Assembly: GCF_003627055.1 (NCBI RefSeq)
Contig: NZ_CP032624.1
Coordinates: 2,728,001 to 2,792,000, forward strand
Source of the DNA: Gryllotalpicola protaetiae
GTDB taxonomy: Bacteria > Actinomycetota > Actinomycetes > Actinomycetales > Microbacteriaceae
Length of the DNA: 64,000 bases
Direction of reading: 5' to 3'
Positions 55,968-64,000 of the stretch are shown here, piece by piece. Under the pieces are notes generated by a model. The model had not been told where the DNA came from. It ran no database searches and worked only from the letters and a program-made list of their open reading frames with translations. The stretch's first letter is position 1. Each line of letters begins with the position of its first letter. The position numbers and the translations under genes were made by a program.

Positions 55968-56822
55968 GTGACTCAGATCGGTCGCAGCAGCAGGCGGCAT
56001 GACGTCGCGCTGCCTGAGCACGACGGCGCACGCATCACGCTGTCGTGGTCGGCGGCGAGCGATCGAGGGCACCGCCGCGCCGTCAACGAGGACAGTGTGC
56101 TGGCCAGGGCCCCGATCTTCGCCGTCGCCGACGGCATGGGCGGCCACGAGGCGGGCGACTTCGCAAGTGCCGCGGTCATCACCCGCCTCGCCGAGCAGCT
56201 CGGCCGCCGCTTCATCGCCGCGCCCGAGATCAGCGACGCGCTGCGTGCAGCGGTCGACGACATGACGCGCGGGGTCGGCATGACCGACCTCGGCACGGGA
56301 ACGACGGTGACAGGCCTCGCCCTGACTCTCAAAGACGGCGAGCCGTACTGGCTCGTGTTCAACATCGGCGACTCGCGCGTCTACCAGCTGCAGGACGGGG
56401 TGCTCGAGCAGCTCACGGTCGACCACAGCATCGTGCAGCAGCTGCTCGACAGGGGGCTCATCACCCCGTCCGAGGCCGAGGTGCACCCGCACGCGAACGT
56501 CATCACGCGTGCCGTCGGGTTCAATGAGGACCCCGTGCCGGACTTCTGGCTGATCCCGATCGTCGCCGGCTCTCGGCTGCTCGTCTGCTCCGACGGGCTG
56601 ACGAAGGAGCTCACCGAGCACGGTATCCGACACTTCCTGTCGATCGGTGCCTCCGCCTCCGACGCTGCCACCCGTCTGATGGACGCGGCCCTCGGCAACG
56701 GCGGCCGCGACAACGTCAGTGTGGTCGTCGTCGATGTGCTCGGAACCCCCGAGCTCGCGGCCGCGAAGCCCCGAACTGGGGGCGCGGGAAGGCGCGCGCG
56801 AACCGGTCCTGTCACGGCGTGA
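55968..56822 (+). CDS. PP2C-type protein serine/threonine phosphatase
   Basis: 284 aa. PPM-family motifs: NEDSVL, VADGMGGHEAGD (metal-binding Asp/Gly), GTGTTVTGL, NIGDSRVY, VCSDGLTKEL and GRDNVSVVV. Soluble, no membrane helix, so PstP-like without anchor. TAGGCT (55923-55928) gives a leader of about 33 nt; GGGAG precedes the GTG. It is followed closely by an FHA protein, a phosphothreonine reader. No Ser/Thr kinase gene is in the window. Confidence 0.93.
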   Translation: MTQIGRSSRRHDVALPEHDGARITLSWSAASDRGHRRAVNEDSVLARAPIFAVADGMGGHEAGDFASAAVITRLAEQLGRRFIAAPEISDALRAAVDDMTRGVGMTDLGTGTTVTGLALTLKDGEPYWLVFNIGDSRVYQLQDGVLEQLTVDHSIVQQLLDRGLITPSEAEVHPHANVITRAVGFNEDPVPDFWLIPIVAGSRLLVCSDGLTKELTEHGIRHFLSIGASASDAATRLMDAALGNGGRDNVSVVVVDVLGTPELAAAKPRTGGAGRRARTGPVTA

Positions 56823-56862
56823 CCTCGGCCCCGGTCGCAGGCGGCCGGGTTATCGTGAGAGC

Positions 56863-57459
56863 GTGGAGGGGACCGGAGCACTGACATGCCGCGTGTGCGG
56901 AAGCGAGCTCTTCGATGGGGCGATCTTCTGCGGCGAATGCGGCAGCGCCGTCGAGGCGACGCCGTATCTCAAGCGTCCGGTCGATGACAGCCGTCCCACC
57001 GACACGCAGGTCGTGACCGCGTCGGTGCTGCGCACCATCAGCGAATCGGCCGCGCGTCGCACGGCGGCCGCGGCTCGGCCCGCGGTGGTCGAGCAGTCGG
57101 CTCTGCCCGACCAGGGCGACCTGTCGGCGCCCGTTCCGACGTGGGTGATCGCGGCCTCGACCGGCGAGCGCGTGATCATCGCCGGAAACGGGCTTGTGGG
57201 GCGCAAGCCGGTCGCGGGCGACGGTGAGGTCTTCGATCAGCTCGTACCGATCGCAGACCCGGGCCGGTCGGTGTCGAAGACGCATCTCGAGTTTGGTGTC
57301 GAGGCCGAGGAGCTCTGGGTGCTCGACCGCTTCTCGTCGAACGGAACTGCGATCGTCAGCGACGACGGCATGCGCCGCGAATGCGAGCCGGGGCGGCGCT
57401 ACCGCGTGACCCGCGGATCGCGGGTCGAGATCGGCGATCAGTACCTGATCGTGGGCTGA
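56863..57459 (+). CDS. Zinc-ribbon FHA domain protein
   Basis: 198 aa. N-terminal zinc ribbon with C9, C12, C23 and C26 (CRVCGSELF, FCGECG), an Ala/Thr linker, and a C-terminal FHA domain (about 95-198) with the phosphothreonine-binding pattern GRKP, SVSKTHLEF and SSNGTAIV. It should bind a phosphorylated partner, perhaps a substrate of the PP2C phosphatase upstream. GTG 56863 follows TATCGT (56851-56856) by 6 nt. Such FHA proteins occur beside type VII secretion ATPases. Confidence 0.85.
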   Translation: MEGTGALTCRVCGSELFDGAIFCGECGSAVEATPYLKRPVDDSRPTDTQVVTASVLRTISESAARRTAAAARPAVVEQSALPDQGDLSAPVPTWVIAASTGERVIIAGNGLVGRKPVAGDGEVFDQLVPIADPGRSVSKTHLEFGVEAEELWVLDRFSSNGTAIVSDDGMRRECEPGRRYRVTRGSRVEIGDQYLIVG

Positions 57460-57562
57460 TCGCCGGGGATCTTCCCCAGCGCAACCGCGGGATCGCTCGC
57501 GTTCTCCACATTTGGGTGCATCCGAGCAGGGGCGGATGCCTCAGCCGTGCTCTTCTGAGCGG

Positions 57563-60397
57563 GTGACCACCCCGCTCGCACTCCCGCCGAGGCCCCCCGC
57601 ACCGCGCCCCGCCCGCATGTCGTGGGCCGCCTTCATCACGCCGGTCGTGATGGCGGGAGCTCTCTGGCTCATGACCCGATCGCCGTATTCGCTGGCGTTC
57701 GCCGCGCTCGGCCCGGTCGGTGCGGTGCTCTCGCTGGTCGAGGGGCGCCGCGGCGGCGGGCGCGAGCGCCGTGCGGCGTTCGCCGAGCGCGCCGAAGAGC
57801 TGGACCGGTTGCGCGAGCGCATCGCCGGGGCGCACGACAGGCTGCGGCGCGAGCTGCTGCGGCGCGCACGTGGGGCGGCCGCGGCGATCGACGGGCTCGA
57901 CGGCCCTGTGCTCTGGAAGGGCGAAGAGACAGTGGTGAGCCTGGGGCGCGGCTCGGTGGCGAGCGGACTCGTGATCTCGGGCGACGCGCGCGACACCGAC
58001 GAACTCGAGCTGCAGCGCGCCGCGGCTCGGCTCGACGATGCGCCCGTGCTCGCCGACCCCGTCGAGGGGGTCGCCGTCTGCGGCCCAGGGGTGCTCGCCC
58101 GCGCCTATCTGCGCGGGCTTCTCGTGCAGCTGTACACGGCGCTGCCGCCCGGCCGGCTCGCGCCGCCTGACCTCGCGGACGCGGCAGGCAGGGCGCGCGG
58201 TGAGTGGGACTGGCTCGATCGGCTGCCGCATCAGGTCGGTGCCGCCGGCATCGGGCCGCGGCTCGGGGTGTTCGCCGAGGCACGTCTCGTGCCTCCCGGC
58301 TTCCGCACCGTCGTCACGCTGGCATCGCCTCTCGCGGCCATCGTCGAGCACTACCCGGGTCCGAAGGCAGGCGGCGCCGCTCGCGGTCGTGACCACGAGC
58401 CGCTCGAGGCATCCGTCGTGCCTGAGCTCGTCTCCCTGTCTGAGGCCGCGCGCATCGCCGCGGCGCTGGCGGTGCGCGCGGCGGGACTGGGGCTCGGCGC
58501 GGCGACCCGTTCGCTGCCGGGCGAGGTGGCGTTCGGCGACCTGCCGGCGGCCGGCGGCCCGCGGCTCGCCGCCTCCATCGGCCGCACCCTGCACGGCGTC
58601 GCCGAGATCGACCTGGTCTCCGACGGGCCGCACGCGGTCGTCGCCGGCGTCACGGGCAGCGGCAAGAGCGAGTTGCTGGTGACGTGGGTGGCCGGCATCG
58701 TCTCGGGCCGCACGAGCGACGAGGTCGTCGTTCTGCTGGTGGATTTCAAGGGCGGCACAGCCTTTCGGCCACTCGCAGCGCTGCCGCACGTCGTGGGAGT
58801 CGTCACCGATCTGGCGCATGGCGAGGCGGCGCGCGCCCTCAGCAGCCTGTCGGCCGAGCTGCGCCGCCGAGAGGCCGAGCTCGCACGGCTCGGCGTGCGC
58901 GACGTCGCCGACGCGCGTGGCGCGCTGCCCCGGCTCGTGATCGTGGTCGACGAGTTCGCCGCGATGATCGACGCCTTCCCCGACTTCGGGCCGCTGTTCG
59001 CCGACATCGCTGCGCGGGGGCGGGCGCTGGGCATCCACCTGATCCTCGCGACTCAGCGACCAGCCGGCGTGATGCGCGACGCGCTGGTCGCCAACTGCCC
59101 ACTGCGGCTCAGCCTGCGCGTGCAGTCCGATGCCGACAGTCGATGGGTCGTCGGCACCGACGCCGCGTCACGGCTGTCGGCGGCGACGCCGGGCAGGTGC
59201 ATCCTGTCGATCGACGGCGCGACCACCGAGGTGCAGGTCGCCCGCACGGCGGCGGCCGACCTCGCCGGGCTCGCCGCGGCGACACCGCCGGCCGCGCCGC
59301 CGAGGCGGCCGTGGCTCGACCCGTTGCCAGAGGTGCTCACCCGCGCCGACCTTTCCGCGCGGGCGACGCCGCAGGTGGTCGGCGTCGCCGACCTGCCCGA
59401 GCAGCAGCGCCGGGCCATGCTCGAATTCCAGCCGGAGCAGGCGCCGCTGGTCGTGCTCGGCGCCGCACGCAGCGGCAAGTCGAGCCTGCTGAGGCTCCTC
59501 GCGGATGCATCCACCGTCGAATCCGTCATCGTCGGGGCCGATCGCGAGCAGGCGTGGGACGCGGTCGAGGCAGCCGCCGAGCGCTGTGAGGACCCGGAGG
59601 CGCGCGCCGAGCCCGGGCTGTTGCTCGCCGTCGACGACGCCGACGCGCTCTGCGCTCGTCTGGGGGACGAGTACGCGGTGGTCTGGTGCGACCGGCTCGC
59701 GCGAGTACTGCGCGACGGGCCTGCGGCCGGTGTCTACCCGGTTGTCGCCGCTCAGCGGCAGACAGGCCCGTTGCGCGGCGCGCTCGGGCTCGCGCGTGAG
59801 ACGGTGCTGCTGCGACAGCAGAGCAAGCAGGATCACGTGCTCGCCGGCGCGGCCGCGGAACTGTGGGACGAGGGCATGCCCGCGGGCGGCGGAGTCTGGC
59901 GCGGTCGGCGCGTGCAGTTCCTCGCTCCGCCGCCGCACCTCGAGACCTTCGCCGGGGTGCGCGCGTCGGCGGGCGGTGAGCCGCCGTCGCCGGTGCAGCT
60001 CGTTCCCCCGCAGGGCAGTGCCACCGTCGTGGTCAGCCGGTCGCCGGCACGGATCGTCGCGCGGGCCCGTGCCGCCGGCCTGCCTCCTGAATCCCTCGTC
60101 GACCTGACCCGGCCTGCGGAGCCCGGCGCGCTGACCCCCGAGGCTCTGCTCGCAGATGGACACCTGCCCGTCGGTGTGCTGCTCGTCGGCGATCCCGAGG
60201 CCTGGATGGGCAGGTGGTCGCTGTTCGCGACGCTCAAATCGCGGCATACGGTCGTCTTCTCGGGCTGTGATGCGGCGGACGTGCGGGCGCTGACGCGCAG
60301 CCGAGTACTCCCACCGCCACTGGCGCCGGGCACCGGCTCGGGCTGGCTCGTGCTCACCGACGGGCGGATGCGGCGGTGTGTGCTCACCGCCGCATAG
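57563..60397 (+). CDS. FtsK/SpoIIIE-like ATPase of the EccC type (type VII secretion-like)
   Basis: 944 aa. Two N-terminal membrane helices (about 20-58), a coiled coil, then FtsK-like ATPase domain 1 with Walker A TGSGKSE (about 365-371) and Walker B LVIVVDEFAAM (about 457-467), and a second, more divergent ATPase domain with Walker A GAARSGKSS (about 633) and DDADAL. This is the architecture of EccC/EssC, which recognise WXG100 substrates. No WXG100, EccB, EccD or EccE gene is in the window. GTG 57563 is the best start. Confidence 0.85.
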   Translation: MTTPLALPPRPPAPRPARMSWAAFITPVVMAGALWLMTRSPYSLAFAALGPVGAVLSLVEGRRGGGRERRAAFAERAEELDRLRERIAGAHDRLRRELLRRARGAAAAIDGLDGPVLWKGEETVVSLGRGSVASGLVISGDARDTDELELQRAAARLDDAPVLADPVEGVAVCGPGVLARAYLRGLLVQLYTALPPGRLAPPDLADAAGRARGEWDWLDRLPHQVGAAGIGPRLGVFAEARLVPPGFRTVVTLASPLAAIVEHYPGPKAGGAARGRDHEPLEASVVPELVSLSEAARIAAALAVRAAGLGLGAATRSLPGEVAFGDLPAAGGPRLAASIGRTLHGVAEIDLVSDGPHAVVAGVTGSGKSELLVTWVAGIVSGRTSDEVVVLLVDFKGGTAFRPLAALPHVVGVVTDLAHGEAARALSSLSAELRRREAELARLGVRDVADARGALPRLVIVVDEFAAMIDAFPDFGPLFADIAARGRALGIHLILATQRPAGVMRDALVANCPLRLSLRVQSDADSRWVVGTDAASRLSAATPGRCILSIDGATTEVQVARTAAADLAGLAAATPPAAPPRRPWLDPLPEVLTRADLSARATPQVVGVADLPEQQRRAMLEFQPEQAPLVVLGAARSGKSSLLRLLADASTVESVIVGADREQAWDAVEAAAERCEDPEARAEPGLLLAVDDADALCARLGDEYAVVWCDRLARVLRDGPAAGVYPVVAAQRQTGPLRGALGLARETVLLRQQSKQDHVLAGAAAELWDEGMPAGGGVWRGRRVQFLAPPPHLETFAGVRASAGGEPPSPVQLVPPQGSATVVVSRSPARIVARARAAGLPPESLVDLTRPAEPGALTPEALLADGHLPVGVLLVGDPEAWMGRWSLFATLKSRHTVVFSGCDAADVRALTRSRVLPPPLAPGTGSGWLVLTDGRMRRCVLTAA

Positions 60398-60401
60398 GCT
60401 G

Positions 60402-60572
60402 CCCTCGCGAGCGCAGCTCGCTCGGCGTCGATCGCGCGGGGACTGCCCCTCGCGAGCGCAGCTCGCTCGGCGTCGATCGCGCGGGGACTGCCCCTCGCGA
60501 GCGCAGCTCGCTCGGCGTCGATCGCGCGGGAGCTACCCCTCGCGAGCGCAGCTCGCTCGGCGTCGATCGCGC
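60402..60572. repeat. 45-bp tandem repeat, 3.8 copies
   Basis: Units begin at 60402, 60447, 60492 and 60537 with exact 45-bp spacing. Each starts CCCTCGCGAGCGCAGCTCGC, which contains the inverted repeat GCGAGC-GCA-GCTCGC. Units 1-3 differ by only a few bases near their ends; unit 4 stops after 36 bp. It lies between the stops of two convergent genes, with no spacers of unique sequence. Confidence 0.92.
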
Positions 60573-60593
60573 AACGACCCACTGGGTCGTTGC
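60571..60593. terminator. Terminator hairpin between the EccC-like gene and ald
   Basis: GCAACGACCC-ACT-GGGTCGTTGC, a perfect 10-bp stem with a 3-nt loop, 2 nt beyond the ald stop. Serves ald (minus strand) and probably the plus-strand ATPase gene. Confidence 0.85.
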
Positions 60594-60595
60594 TG

Positions 60596-61711
60596 CTATG
60601 CGATCGACGCCTGCAAGGAACCGAGAGGAAGCCCGTGAGCCGCGGCGACGCCGGGGTTCACCACGGCGCCGGCATGCACGTTCAAGCCGAGCGCGAGCGA
60701 GTTGTCGGCGGCGAGCGCCGCCTGCCACCCCCGCCCGGCGATGGCGCGCAGGTACGGCAGCGTCGCGTTGGTCAGCGCATACGTCGACGTCTGCGCGACG
60801 GCGCCCGGCATGTTCGCGACGCAGTAGAAGATCGAGTCGTGCACCGGGAACGTCGGTGCGCTGTGCGTGGTCGGGCGGCTGTCCTCGAAGCAGCCGCCCT
60901 GGTCGATCGCGATGTCGACCAGCACGCTTCCCGGCCGCATGCGCGCCACGAGCTCGTTCGTCACGAGCTTCGGCGCCTTCGCACCCGGGATCAGCACGGA
61001 GCCGACCACGAGGTCGGCGGCAGTGACGGCCTTCTCGATCTCGAACGGGTTCGACGCGATCGTCTTGATGCGGCCCTGGTACAGGTCGTCGAGCTGCCGC
61101 AGCCGCTCGATGTTCGTGTCGAGCACGGTGACCTGTGCGCCGAGCCCGACGGCGGTCGTGATCGCGTTGGAGCCGGCGACCCCGCCGCCGATGATGACGA
61201 CATTGGCCGGCCGCGTGCCGGGCACGCCAGGGACGAGCAGCCCGACCCCGCCCGCCGGCTTCATCAGGGTGTTGGCGCCGACGATCGGCGCGAGCCGGCC
61301 GGCGACCTCGCTCATGGGCGCGAGCAGCGGAAGCTGACGGCTGGGAAGCTGCACCGTCTCGTAGGCGATCGCGGTGACCCCGGACGCGACGAGCGCATCG
61401 GTGAGCGGCCGGTCGGCTGCCAGGTGAAGATAGGTGAAGAGCACGAGGCCGGGGCGGAAGTAGCCGTACTCGCGTGCGATCGGCTCCTTCACCTTGAGCA
61501 CGAGGTCGGCGTCGGCCCAGACCGTCGCGGCATGCGGCTCGATCTCGGCGCCCGCGTCGCGGTACTCGGCGTCGGTGATCGACGAGCCGAGACCGGCGCC
61601 GGCCTCGACGACGACGCGGTGGCCGCTGCTGCTCAGCGCGTGCACCCCGGCCGGCGTGATCGCCACGCGGTACTCGTTGTCCTTGATCTCACGGGGTACT
61701 GCGATGCGCAT
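60596..61711 (-). CDS. ald: Alanine dehydrogenase
   Basis: 371 aa. NAD-dependent interconversion of alanine and pyruvate plus ammonia. Catalytic K75 and H96 are in the standard positions (VLKVKEP, YLHLAADR); the NAD loop is IIGGGVAGSNA, and DIAIDQGGC is conserved. GGAG 4 nt before the ATG. The 141 bp upstream hold its promoter (TAACGT near 61753-61758 on the minus strand) within the inverted repeat CCGACT/TGTCGG. It regenerates pyruvate, a common amino acceptor for transaminases such as that at 52433. Confidence 0.96.
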   Translation of the reverse strand: MRIAVPREIKDNEYRVAITPAGVHALSSSGHRVVVEAGAGLGSSITDAEYRDAGAEIEPHAATVWADADLVLKVKEPIAREYGYFRPGLVLFTYLHLAADRPLTDALVASGVTAIAYETVQLPSRQLPLLAPMSEVAGRLAPIVGANTLMKPAGGVGLLVPGVPGTRPANVVIIGGGVAGSNAITTAVGLGAQVTVLDTNIERLRQLDDLYQGRIKTIASNPFEIEKAVTAADLVVGSVLIPGAKAPKLVTNELVARMRPGSVLVDIAIDQGGCFEDSRPTTHSAPTFPVHDSIFYCVANMPGAVAQTSTYALTNATLPYLRAIAGRGWQAALAADNSLALGLNVHAGAVVNPGVAAAHGLPLGSLQASIA

Positions 61712-61852
61712 GTCGCTCCTGTCGTCGGCGTCCGGCCTCGTGGGCCGACACCCACGTTAGTCGGTGAAGGGTCGAGATCGACAGTGCTCAGCGCGATCGG
61801 CTGCGAAATCCGTCATTCAATCGAACTGACAGAGCGGAATCGGTTGCGAAGG

Positions 61853-62902
61853 TCAGACGACCGGACGGACTTCGCCGACGGGTCGGCCGCCCCCGAGCAC
61901 GGGGCCCACGACATCGGGCAGCACGGCGGCGACGGATGCCGCAGGCAGCGCCCCCGCCTTCACGAGCAGCGTCAGCGCGACGACCGCCGCAGGCCGGTGC
62001 GCGCCGTCGAGCACCTTGAGGGCGACCGTGGTGCCGTCAGGTGCCGCCACGACGAGCAGCCCCTCGGCGCCGCGTTTCGCCAGCACGCCGAGTCGCTCGA
62101 CGAGCACGCTGTCGCTGAGCCCCTGCCCGTGGATCGCCCACGGGAAGTCGCGGATCGCCTGCGCCACGGCCGCGGCCTTCTTGTAGAGCGGGAACGGCGA
62201 CGAGGCCTGTGCCGTCGCGATGCGCTGGGTGCCGCGGGCGAGTCCCGTCAGCGACACGGCGAACGTCGGTGCGCCGCAGCCGTCCACCGCGAAGTTGGCG
62301 ACCTTCTCGCCGGTGAGCCGCTCGAGCGTGTCGACGACGTGCTTCTGCACGGGGTGCTCTGTGTCCAGGTATTCGTCGACGTCCCAGCCGTTCGCGACGC
62401 ACGCGAGCAGCATCGCGGCGTGCTTGCCCGAGCATTCCATGTAGATCGGAGCGGCGCTGCCGCCCGCTGCGTGCACGCGTGCGCGAGCGTCTGCGTCGGC
62501 CGGCATGGCAGCCGGGCACTTCAGCGCGGACTCGGGCAGCTGCGCCTTCGCGAGGATGCTGCGCACCGTCTCGACGTGAGCGGGGGTGCCCGAATGGCTC
62601 GCGGACGCGACGGCGAGCTCGACCCCCTCGAGCTCCGCACCCGCCGAGAGCGCGGCCAGCGCCTGCAAAGGCTTGAGGGACGACCGCCCGAACACCGGCG
62701 CGGCAGGGTCCCCGACCGTGCGCACCAGGGCGGCGTCCTGCCCGAGCACGACGGCGCTGCCCGCATGCCGCGACTCGACGAAGTCGCCGCGCACCACGAC
62801 GGCCAGCTCGGCAGAGTCGGCGAGGGTGGCGGTCGCCTCTGGCCGGTTCGAGATGCCCGTCAGGTCCGAGAGTCCATGGCCGGGGGTCTGAGGGGCGGTC
62901 AT
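61853..62902 (-). CDS. Asparaginase II family (Rhizobium etli AnsA type)
   Basis: 349 aa. Asparaginase_II family, unrelated to E. coli AnsA/AnsB: SVARGDFVES-type opening (here VVVRGDFVESRHAG), SLKPLQALA, SASHSGTPAHV, CSGKHAAMLLAC and VDGCGAPTFAVSL. It hydrolyses asparagine to aspartate and ammonia. ATG 62902 follows TACACT (62909-62914, minus strand) by 6 nt; the in-frame start at 62956 overlaps the divergent osmC start. Confidence 0.93.
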   Translation of the reverse strand: MTAPQTPGHGLSDLTGISNRPEATATLADSAELAVVVRGDFVESRHAGSAVVLGQDAALVRTVGDPAAPVFGRSSLKPLQALAALSAGAELEGVELAVASASHSGTPAHVETVRSILAKAQLPESALKCPAAMPADADARARVHAAGGSAAPIYMECSGKHAAMLLACVANGWDVDEYLDTEHPVQKHVVDTLERLTGEKVANFAVDGCGAPTFAVSLTGLARGTQRIATAQASSPFPLYKKAAAVAQAIRDFPWAIHGQGLSDSVLVERLGVLAKRGAEGLLVVAAPDGTTVALKVLDGAHRPAAVVALTLLVKAGALPAASVAAVLPDVVGPVLGGGRPVGEVRPVV

Positions 62903-62954
62903 TCTGGCAGTGTATCGGCGGAGCCCGCCCCTGCCCGGGTGACAGACTGGCCGC

Positions 62955-63440
62955 ATGGGACTCGAGCACCACTACGCCGTGACCGTCAGCTGGAGCGGGA
63001 ACCGGGGAACAGGCACCAGCGGCTACCGCGACTACGGCCGGGACCACGACATCAGCGCGGCAGGCAAGGCCGACATCGCCGGCAGCTCGGATCCGGCTTT
63101 CCGGGGCGACTCGGCGCGCTGGAACCCGGAGGAGCTGCTGCTCGCCGCCCTGTCGCAGTGCCACATGCTCAGCTACCTGCACGCGGCGGCGACGGCGGGC
63201 GTCACGGTGGTCTCCTACGACGACGAAGCGGTGGGCACGATGGCCCAGACGCCCGACGGCGGCGGCCGCTTCACGTCCGTCACGCTGCGCCCGCGCATCG
63301 AGATCACGGATGCCGCGCAGCTGGCGCTCGCCGAAGAGCTCCACCACGAGGCCCAGCGCATGTGCTTCATCGCCTCATCCGTGAACTTCCCCGTACAACA
63401 CGAGCCGGCTATCGCCGTTCGTGGGGGATCAGGCGCCTGA
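62955..63440 (+). CDS. OsmC family peroxiredoxin-like protein
   Basis: 161 aa. Peroxidatic and resolving cysteines C69 (LSQCHMLSYL) and C137 (AQRMCFIASSVNFPV). OsmC/Ohr proteins reduce organic hydroperoxides with low-molecular-weight thiols. CAGACT (62943-62948) 6 nt before the ATG suggests a leaderless mRNA. Its 3' end overlaps the convergent acyltransferase gene by 32 bp. Confidence 0.92.
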   Translation: MGLEHHYAVTVSWSGNRGTGTSGYRDYGRDHDISAAGKADIAGSSDPAFRGDSARWNPEELLLAALSQCHMLSYLHAAATAGVTVVSYDDEAVGTMAQTPDGGGRFTSVTLRPRIEITDAAQLALAEELHHEAQRMCFIASSVNFPVQHEPAIAVRGGSGA

Positions 63441-64000
63441 CGCGCTCGACGGTGCCGCTCGGCGGAGCCTCGTTGTAGCTGCCGGCGAGCTCCTGCCCGG
63501 ACAGCGACTGGATCGCCGACATGATCTCGTCCGTAGCCTGCCTGCGCGCCTTGCCGGAGTCGGCAGAGCCGAGGTGGCGCAGGTCGAGCGGCTTGCCGAA
63601 CTCGATCGTGATGCGCACGTTGCGGGGGATCTTCGCGCCGACCGGCAGGAAGTCGTTGGTGCGCTTGAGCCCGACGGGCACGACCGGCGCACCCGTCGTG
63701 AGCGCGAGCCAGGCGGCGCCGGTGCGGCCCTTGTAGAGCCGGCCGTCGAGTGAGCGCGTGCCCTCCGGGTAGAGGGCGAACGCCTCGCCCGACTCGATGA
63801 TGCGCCGCGACTGGTCGAGCGCGGCCTGCGCGGCGCTGCCTGCGCCGCGCACGACGGGAATCGCGCCCACCGAGCTGAAGAAGAGCCTCTGGAAGCCGCC
63901 CCTCGCTCCCGTGCCGTCGAAGTACGAGGACTTCGCGAGGAAACGCACACGCCGAGGCGAGACCATGGGAATGGCGACGGAGTCGATGAACGACAGGTGG
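63409..64000 (-). CDS. 1-acyl-sn-glycerol-3-phosphate acyltransferase-like (PlsC), 5' end cut
   Basis: The last 196 codons are present; the frame stays open to the window edge. It begins inside the catalytic HxxxxD block (HLSFID) and has the later LYPEGTRSLDG motif and VVPVGL. It should acylate lysophosphatidate in phospholipid synthesis at the membrane. An in-frame ATG at 63966 would delete the catalytic His and is not the start. Confidence 0.92.
   Translation of the reverse strand, partial: HLSFIDSVAIPMVSPRRVRFLAKSSYFDGTGARGGFQRLFFSSVGAIPVVRGAGSAAQAALDQSRRIIESGEAFALYPEGTRSLDGRLYKGRTGAAWLALTTGAPVVPVGLKRTNDFLPVGAKIPRNVRITIEFGKPLDLRHLGSADSGKARRQATDEIMSAIQSLSGQELAGSYNEAPPSGTVERVRRLIPHERR

Noticed and set aside
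60402..60572. CRISPR array
   Set aside because: Units are contiguous 45-bp tandem repeats with no unique spacers and no cas genes nearby.
60376..61026. Protein with 15-residue repeats encoded across the 45-bp units
   Set aside because: Frames are open on both strands only because the unit length is a multiple of three; no ribosome site, and the downstream part is antisense to ald.

Overview
The window is a high-GC actinobacterial chromosome segment. Codon use, many apparently leaderless genes (a -10 hexamer 6-9 nt before the start codon), the Arg/Asn-rich Rho, a DUF4192 protein and the gene order point to the family Microbacteriaceae; I cannot name the genus. I recognise about 57 protein genes. 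I see no rRNA, tRNA, CRISPR array, insertion sequence or prophage, and no gene-free stretch longer than 300 bp.

The backbone (11.8-41.4 kb) is the conserved actinobacterial neighbourhood argS - lysA - hom - thrC - thrB - rho - prfA - prmC - tsaC - wecA-like - atpI-like - atpBEFHAGDC. The order parallels the well-known Mycobacterium tuberculosis Rv1292-Rv1311 region. It is interrupted in three places: a DUF2993 gene and a DUF559-like gene between argS and lysA; a TetR-controlled sugar isomerase/oxidoreductase pair plus cysK-cysE between prfA and prmC; and an ABC-2 exporter with a TetR gene between prmC and tsaC. The rpmE gene usually found between rho and prfA is absent.

Left flank (0-11.7 kb): a NarL-type two-component system, a DedA membrane protein, and a divergent locus. 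In that locus a kinase-like gene overlaps a HopA1-family lyase-like gene. Together they resemble the split Ser/Thr dehydratase of class V lanthipeptides and thioamitides. They face a large LuxR-type (LAL) regulator and share an intergenic region with a 23-bp direct repeat. A small cysteine protein follows the regulator, then an acyl-CoA dehydrogenase, a PadR regulator, an SDR and a lipoprotein.

Right flank (41.5-64 kb): YaaA, alkylation repair (ogt-tag), an M19 dipeptidase, an aldo-keto reductase, a TetR-controlled heterodimeric ABC exporter, a DUF4192 protein and a HAD phosphatase. Next come an amine catabolism block (class III aminotransferase, Lrp, aldehyde dehydrogenase), a PP2C/FHA/FtsK-like (EccC) trio, alanine dehydrogenase, asparaginase, an OsmC protein and a partial acyltransferase.

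The observations most worth a second look are: (1) the kinase/HopA1 dehydratase-like locus; (2) a 55-bp palindromic element inserted in the same reading frame in both rho and tsaC; (3) the octamer CGGATGCC/GGCATCCG, about tenfold over-represented and balanced between strands; (4) long intergenic hairpins and a 45-bp tandem repeat; (5) an orphan type VII secretion-like ATPase.
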